Origin: Emergencia sp. 1XD21-10
GTDB lineage: Bacteria; Bacillota; Clostridia; Peptostreptococcales; Anaerovoracaceae
Direction of reading: 5' to 3'
DNA length: 64,000 nt
Assembly: GCF_009936045.1 (NCBI RefSeq)
Contig: NZ_QWEQ01000019.1
Location: forward strand, 22,385 to 86,384
Below are positions 60,413 to 64,000 of the stretch, in pieces. Position 1 is the first letter of the stretch; every line of letters starts with the position of its first letter. The notes beneath the pieces are model-generated. The model searched no databases. It saw only the letters and a list, made by a program, of their open reading frames with translations, and had not been told where the DNA came from. A program made the position numbers and the translations under genes.

Positions 60413-61681
60413 ATGGCAAAAGAAAAAATCGTCCTTGCCTATTCCGGCGGTCTGGACACATCCATCATCATCGCATGGTTAAAAGAGAACTATAACTGCG
60501 AAGTTATCGCAGTCTGCTGCAACACCGGGCAGAAGGAAGACTTCGATGCAATTGAAAAGAAAGCCTACGCTACTGGCGCAGACAAAGCCTACATATTAGA
60601 TATTCAGGAAGAATTCATTACCGACTTTATCTATCCAACTTTAAAAGCAGACGCAATCTATGAAAACGACTATCTGCTGGGTACTTCCATGGCAAGACCG
60701 CTGCAGGCGAAGAAACTGGTAGAAATCGCTGAAGCTGAAGGTGCTTTTACCATTGCCCACGGCTGTACCGGAAAAGGTAACGACCAGGTTCGTTTTGAGT
60801 CCACTATTCATGCACTGAATCCTGCTATCAAAATCATCGCACCTTGGCGAATCTGGGATCTACAGTCTCGTGAACAGTGTATTGAATATGCGCATCAGCA
60901 CAACATTCCGATTGCACAGACTGTAGAAAAAATTTATTCCAGAGACGAAAACATCTGGCACATTAGTCACGAAGGCGGCAATCTGGAAAACCCATGGAAC
61001 GAGCATAAGCCTGACATCCACGTACTTTCAAAGACGCCAGAGGACGCACCTGACACTCCGACTTATGTAGAAATTGATTTTGAAAAAGGCATCCCTGTTG
61101 CTATAGATGGAAAGAAAATGGGTCCAATTGAGCTTTTAACCGAGTTAAATAAATTAGGCAGCGAGAACGGCGTCGGGACCATTGATATCATCGAAAACCG
61201 TCTGGTCGGCATGAAATCCAGAGGCGTATACGAAACGCCGGGCGGCACCATTTTATTCGCAGCGCATAAAGACCTGGAAAAACTCATTTTAGACAGAGAT
61301 ACCCTGCAGTACCGCAACATTGTCTCTCAGAAATTTGCGCAGCTGGTTTACGACGGTCTTTGGTTTACACCGCTCCGTGAAGCCATTTCCGCATTTGTAG
61401 ACGAAACACAAAAGCTGGTAACCGGTACGGTAAGGATGAAACTTTACAAGGGCACCGCTTGGCCTGTTGCAAGTAAATCTCCATATTCCTTATACAACGA
61501 AGAGTTCGCAACATTTAGCGAAGATGAAGTGTACGATCAGAGCGATGCAGAAGGCTTTATCAACCTATTCTCTCTGCCGCTGAAAATCAGAGCAATCCAG
61601 AAGCAAAACCTGGATGGCGTTCCTGAAGCACAAAAAGAACTGGGCAAAAAAATCTTTAAGGGCGGTTCTTTCGTAGAATAA
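60413..61681 (+). CDS. argG: Argininosuccinate synthase
   Basis: A 422-residue ATP-dependent ligase that joins citrulline and aspartate in arginine synthesis. The P-loop-like [10 protein letters not shown] (8-17) and the [15 protein letters not shown] stretch are diagnostic. The start ATG at 60413 follows GAGGAACACACT. There is no argH downstream; the next gene is on the other strand. It may also use citrulline made by the guanidino hydrolases in this window, which is inference. Confidence 0.96.
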   Translation: MAKEKIVLAYSGGLDTSIIIAWLKENYNCEVIAVCCNTGQKEDFDAIEKKAYATGADKAYILDIQEEFITDFIYPTLKADAIYENDYLLGTSMARPLQAKKLVEIAEAEGAFTIAHGCTGKGNDQVRFESTIHALNPAIKIIAPWRIWDLQSREQCIEYAHQHNIPIAQTVEKIYSRDENIWHISHEGGNLENPWNEHKPDIHVLSKTPEDAPDTPTYVEIDFEKGIPVAIDGKKMGPIELLTELNKLGSENGVGTIDIIENRLVGMKSRGVYETPGGTILFAAHKDLEKLILDRDTLQYRNIVSQKFAQLVYDGLWFTPLREAISAFVDETQKLVTGTVRMKLYKGTAWPVASKSPYSLYNEEFATFSEDEVYDQSDAEGFINLFSLPLKIRAIQKQNLDGVPEAQKELGKKIFKGGSFVE

Positions 61682-61698
61682 TATCCTCAAAAAAATTT

Positions 61699-61728
61699 AA
61701 GGCTGCCGGCATGGCAGCCTTACTTTTA
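61699..61728 (+). terminator. Terminator of argG
   Basis: AAGGCTGCC pairs with GGCAGCCTT around GGCAT, followed by ACTTTTA. It overlaps the end of the converging kinase-like gene. Confidence 0.8.
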
Positions 61729-62325
61729 TCCTTCCATGAACTCTTCTACAAAATTTGTCAGCACTTTTACGCTCTTCTCAATTCCCAGGACGGAAGAGTT
61801 AATCACCAGATCATATCCCCGGGAATCTCCCCACTTAGTATCGCAATAATAGTTATGATATGTCTTTCTGACTGCGTCGCGCTGTTTCATCAGACCGGCT
61901 GCTTCATGGGCGTCACAGCCTTCCGTCTCTATCAGTCTTTTTATTTTCGCTTCTTTTTTGCCGTTGATAAAAAAGCTGACCATGTTAGGATTATCCCGGA
62001 GGATATATTCTCCGCAGCGGCCCACAAGAACAAAGGATTTCCCTTCTTTCGCCATGGTCTGCACGATTTCAAAGGTTTTTCTAGCCACATGTTCGGGCAC
62101 GGATGTGGAAAAATCATCAAATCTTCTGGAAAACAGTCTGCTTACAGGTTTTTCATCCATCTTCTTTACCAGTTCCAACTCGTAACCGGTTTCCTTGGCG
62201 ACAAGCTGCTGGATTTTTTCTTTATCGTAAAACGGAATGCGAAACGCTTCTGACAGCTGCTTTGCAACTTCATGTCCGCCGCTTCCGCTTTCTCTTCCAA
62301 TCGTAATAATCAGTTGTTTTTTCAT
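61726..62325 (-). CDS. Cytidylate kinase-like family protein
   Basis: A 199-residue P-loop protein of the cytidylate-kinase-like family. The nucleotide loop is ITIGRESGSGGHEVA near the N-terminus, then FYDKEKIQQLVAKETG. It is not the housekeeping Cmk: the NMP-binding insert differs and GRCGEYILRDNPN near the middle is typical of this paralogous group. The substrate is unknown. It lies 24 bases downstream of the ArsB/NhaD-type transporter gene and may be co-transcribed with it. Confidence 0.85.
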   Translation of the reverse strand: MKKQLIITIGRESGSGGHEVAKQLSEAFRIPFYDKEKIQQLVAKETGYELELVKKMDEKPVSRLFSRRFDDFSTSVPEHVARKTFEIVQTMAKEGKSFVLVGRCGEYILRDNPNMVSFFINGKKEAKIKRLIETEGCDAHEAAGLMKQRDAVRKTYHNYYCDTKWGDSRGYDLVINSSVLGIEKSVKVLTNFVEEFMEG

Positions 62326-62349
62326 TGGAATTTCCTTTCTGTTTTATCT

Positions 62350-63720
62350 CTATACATATCTTGCGTACAGACACAACAGAGATATTCCGATAATTAAAAT
62401 CGTGCCCGGTACGCAGTACTTACAATAGGTGCCCCATCCAATCGGGTGTCCTTCCTTGGCTGCGATAGAGGTTCCCACCACATTAGCAGAAGCGCCAATT
62501 GGTGTTGCGTTACCGCCAAAGTCGGTCCCCAGTGCCAACGTCCATGCCAGCATAGACAGATTGATACCCTGCGCCGCAGAGATAGACTTGATCACCGGAA
62601 TCATAGTTGCTGCAAACGGAATATTGTCCACTAGTGCGCTGCACACAGCTGACAGCAGTAGAATGACCAGTAAAATCAGCTTGATATTGCCTTGACAGAT
62701 ATTCATAATGCCTTGCGCCATCAGTTCCAGTATGCCTGTTTCCTCTAATCCTCCTACAGAAACAAATAGTCCGATGAAAAAAAGCAGCGTCTTATAGTCT
62801 ACTTTTTTCAGCACTTCAACAGTCTTTTTCTTATCTTCCAGCACGATCATTCCAAGTATCGTAACCACCGCCATAATGACGCCGATTGTGGCAACAGTAA
62901 GACCAGTCTGGGCATGGGTCACCAGAAGAACAATAGCGCCAATGAAAATAACCATTGCATAGATAAACAGTTTTTTGTTGTGAATTGCTGTTGCCGGCTC
63001 CGGACAGGATAAACCGCTTCTATCCATAGAATCGGTTGCTTTCAGTTCCTTTCTGAATATGAGAAGGAAGTAGGCCACGATAACAACAAAGCAGATTGCT
63101 ACAATCAGCCCTGTATTTCTGGCAAAGTCAGTAAAAGTATAGCCTAAAGCTGTTCCTATAATAATATTCGGTGGGTCTCCGCTCATGGTTGCTGCGCCTC
63201 CCAGGTTAGCACAGAATATTTCTGCAATCACCATAGGAATCGGATTAAATTTGAGAAGTTTTCCCAAATCCACAGTCACTGCAGCTAAAAAAAGTACTAC
63301 GGTAATGCTGTCGATAAACATGGCAAGTCCTGCAGAAATGCACATAAAACAAATTAAAAGCGGTGTCACACGATAGTTGACCATTCTGGCAAGAAGCAGA
63401 CAAAGCCAGTGGAAGAATCCTGCTTCTCCAAGACCTTCTACCATAACCATCATTCCTGCAATAAAAATAATCGTTGCCCAGTTGATTCCCATAGAGCCTT
63501 CTTCCCCTTCTCCTATCCAGAAACCGGACTCAAACAGGCTATCCAGACTCAGGGTTTGCAGCACGGCGTCCATATCCCGCATACAAAGACCAAAAACCAG
63601 TACCAAAACTAGTGCGCCGCTAACTAACGTAATGTAATGACGTTCAAATTTTTCCAGGACAATCATGACAAACATGCCCACAAAAATCAATACCGCCAAA
63701 ATCGGTGCCAATATCTCCAT
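62350..63720 (-). CDS. ArsB/NhaD (ion transporter) superfamily permease
   Basis: A 456-residue membrane protein with about twelve helices. Family marks are ANLGGAATMSGDPPNIIIG and its repeat-half counterpart LGTDFGGNATPIGASANVVG, the paired substrate-binding loops of citrate/arsenite/Na+ transporters. The start ATG at 63720 is taken because a 14-codon leader ORF ends 2 bases before it, which suggests coupling. A GTG at 63738 in the same frame is the alternative. The transported ion is unknown. Confidence 0.88.
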   Translation of the reverse strand: MEILAPILAVLIFVGMFVMIVLEKFERHYITLVSGALVLVLVFGLCMRDMDAVLQTLSLDSLFESGFWIGEGEEGSMGINWATIIFIAGMMVMVEGLGEAGFFHWLCLLLARMVNYRVTPLLICFMCISAGLAMFIDSITVVLFLAAVTVDLGKLLKFNPIPMVIAEIFCANLGGAATMSGDPPNIIIGTALGYTFTDFARNTGLIVAICFVVIVAYFLLIFRKELKATDSMDRSGLSCPEPATAIHNKKLFIYAMVIFIGAIVLLVTHAQTGLTVATIGVIMAVVTILGMIVLEDKKKTVEVLKKVDYKTLLFFIGLFVSVGGLEETGILELMAQGIMNICQGNIKLILLVILLLSAVCSALVDNIPFAATMIPVIKSISAAQGINLSMLAWTLALGTDFGGNATPIGASANVVGTSIAAKEGHPIGWGTYCKYCVPGTILIIGISLLCLYARYV

Positions 63721-63722
63721 TT

Positions 63723-63767
63723 TTACTTCATGCGCCACGCTGCTTCTATGCCGCGCAGTTTACGCAT
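63723..63767 (-). CDS. Short leader ORF coupled to the ArsB/NhaD gene
   Basis: A 14-codon frame MRKLRGIEAAWRMK, with an AGAAAGGAAT site just before its ATG, ends with TAA only 2 bases before the transporter's ATG. The transporter's own ribosome binding site is poor, so translation of the leader probably feeds the transporter by coupling. The peptide is basic and of unknown role. Confidence 0.5.
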   Translation of the reverse strand: MRKLRGIEAAWRMK

Positions 63768-63876
63768 ATTCCTTTCTCTAGTATTATGTTATATTTTATT
63801 ATTATGCCATTTTTCCGCAATTTTTTCAATGTTCTTTTCAGAAAATTGCCCATAAACAATGTAGAGTTACAATTGA

Positions 63877-64000
63877 TGTGACACTTTCCAATAGAAAAAG
63901 ACGATAGGATCTGTTAGAATGTTAATCACCACAAAAAACATATCTGAAAGGAACCCTATCGTCATGAACAGTATAACACAAACTCAACGATATTTGCCAC
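63877..64000 (+). mobile_element. Left end of an insertion sequence, cut off by window
   Basis: The segment from about TGTGACACTTTCCAATAG to the edge looks like an IS left end: an end-like TGTGACAC sequence, then a leader with a hairpin, then a transposase start. GACGATAGG (63901-63909) pairs with CCTATCGTC (63955-63963), which would occlude the AAAGGA ribosome binding site. The element's far end is outside the window, so its boundaries are unproven. Confidence 0.5.
63964..64000 (+). CDS. Transposase N-terminus, partial
   Basis: The first 12 codons, MNSITQTQRYLP, match the way DDE-type integrase-core transposases of the IS481-like group often begin. An AAAGGA site precedes the ATG by about 15 bases. 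The coding region leaves the window, so the assignment rests on this short piece and the IS-like leader. Confidence 0.45.
   Translation, partial: MNSITQTQRYLP

Overview
The window looks like a chromosomal segment of a strictly anaerobic, low-to-moderate GC Firmicute of the class Clostridia. The evidence is a B12-dependent class II ribonucleotide reductase, a ferredoxin-dependent 2-oxoacid oxidoreductase, a glycyl radical enzyme with its activase, many AGGAGG-type ribosome binding sites, and sigma-54 regulators of the RocR type. The mix of amino-acid fermentation genes would suit the Anaerovoracaceae/Family XIII group, but that placement is inference. Most genes lie on the minus strand.

Region 1 (1-17 kb) is mainly housekeeping. 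It holds a cut-off M18 aminopeptidase, a MITE-like repeat, an MntA-HepT toxin-antitoxin pair, a DMT exporter, an Asp/Glu racemase, and thiC under a TPP riboswitch with its terminator. nrdJ follows, behind a textbook pair of NrdR boxes, with a small divergent XRE regulator. A translation-coupled string comes next: yhbY, truA, dCMP deaminase, a TagO/WecA-type lipid-carrier transferase and a secreted subtilase. After it are an orphan prepilin peptidase, an ArcD-like antiporter and glnS.

Region 2 (17-30 kb) starts with an AIM24-like protein. A DUF917/M29-like/NCS1-permease operon faces a divergent PucR activator. A BlaI-type repressor precedes cca and a flavodoxin-ferredoxin protein. A four-subunit VOR-type 2-oxoacid:ferredoxin oxidoreductase operon sits behind a repeat-rich structured leader. 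Two intergenic arrays of inverted TGACA half-sites bracket the VOR block and the genes beside it.

Region 3 (30-49 kb) is a catabolic island. Two tandem guanidino-group hydrolases, a YtcJ-type amidohydrolase and a NodB-fold deacetylase lie behind a canonical -24/-12 promoter. Two tandem sigma-54 activators and an APC permease with its own -24/-12 promoter follow. An eight-gene operon then encodes an AraC regulator, a complete dipeptide ABC transporter, a beta-lactamase-fold hydrolase and an N-acyl-D-amino-acid deacylase. Uptake and hydrolysis of modified or D-amino-acid peptides and guanidino compounds is the likely theme.

Region 4 (49-64 kb) has decayed AraC remnants, a DUF234 ATPase and a glycyl radical enzyme operon of unknown substrate (enzyme, activase, ABM monooxygenase, 2-hydroxyacid dehydrogenase) with a LysR gene. 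NhaC and GntR genes are divergent. A frameshifted secreted-protein gene, argG, a cytidylate-kinase-like protein, an ArsB/NhaD transporter with a 14-codon leader ORF, and the edge of an insertion sequence complete the window. No rRNA, tRNA or CRISPR array was seen. The strongest candidates for undescribed biology are the orphan glycyl radical operon, the sigma-54 guanidino/amidohydrolase island and the paired TGACA arrays.
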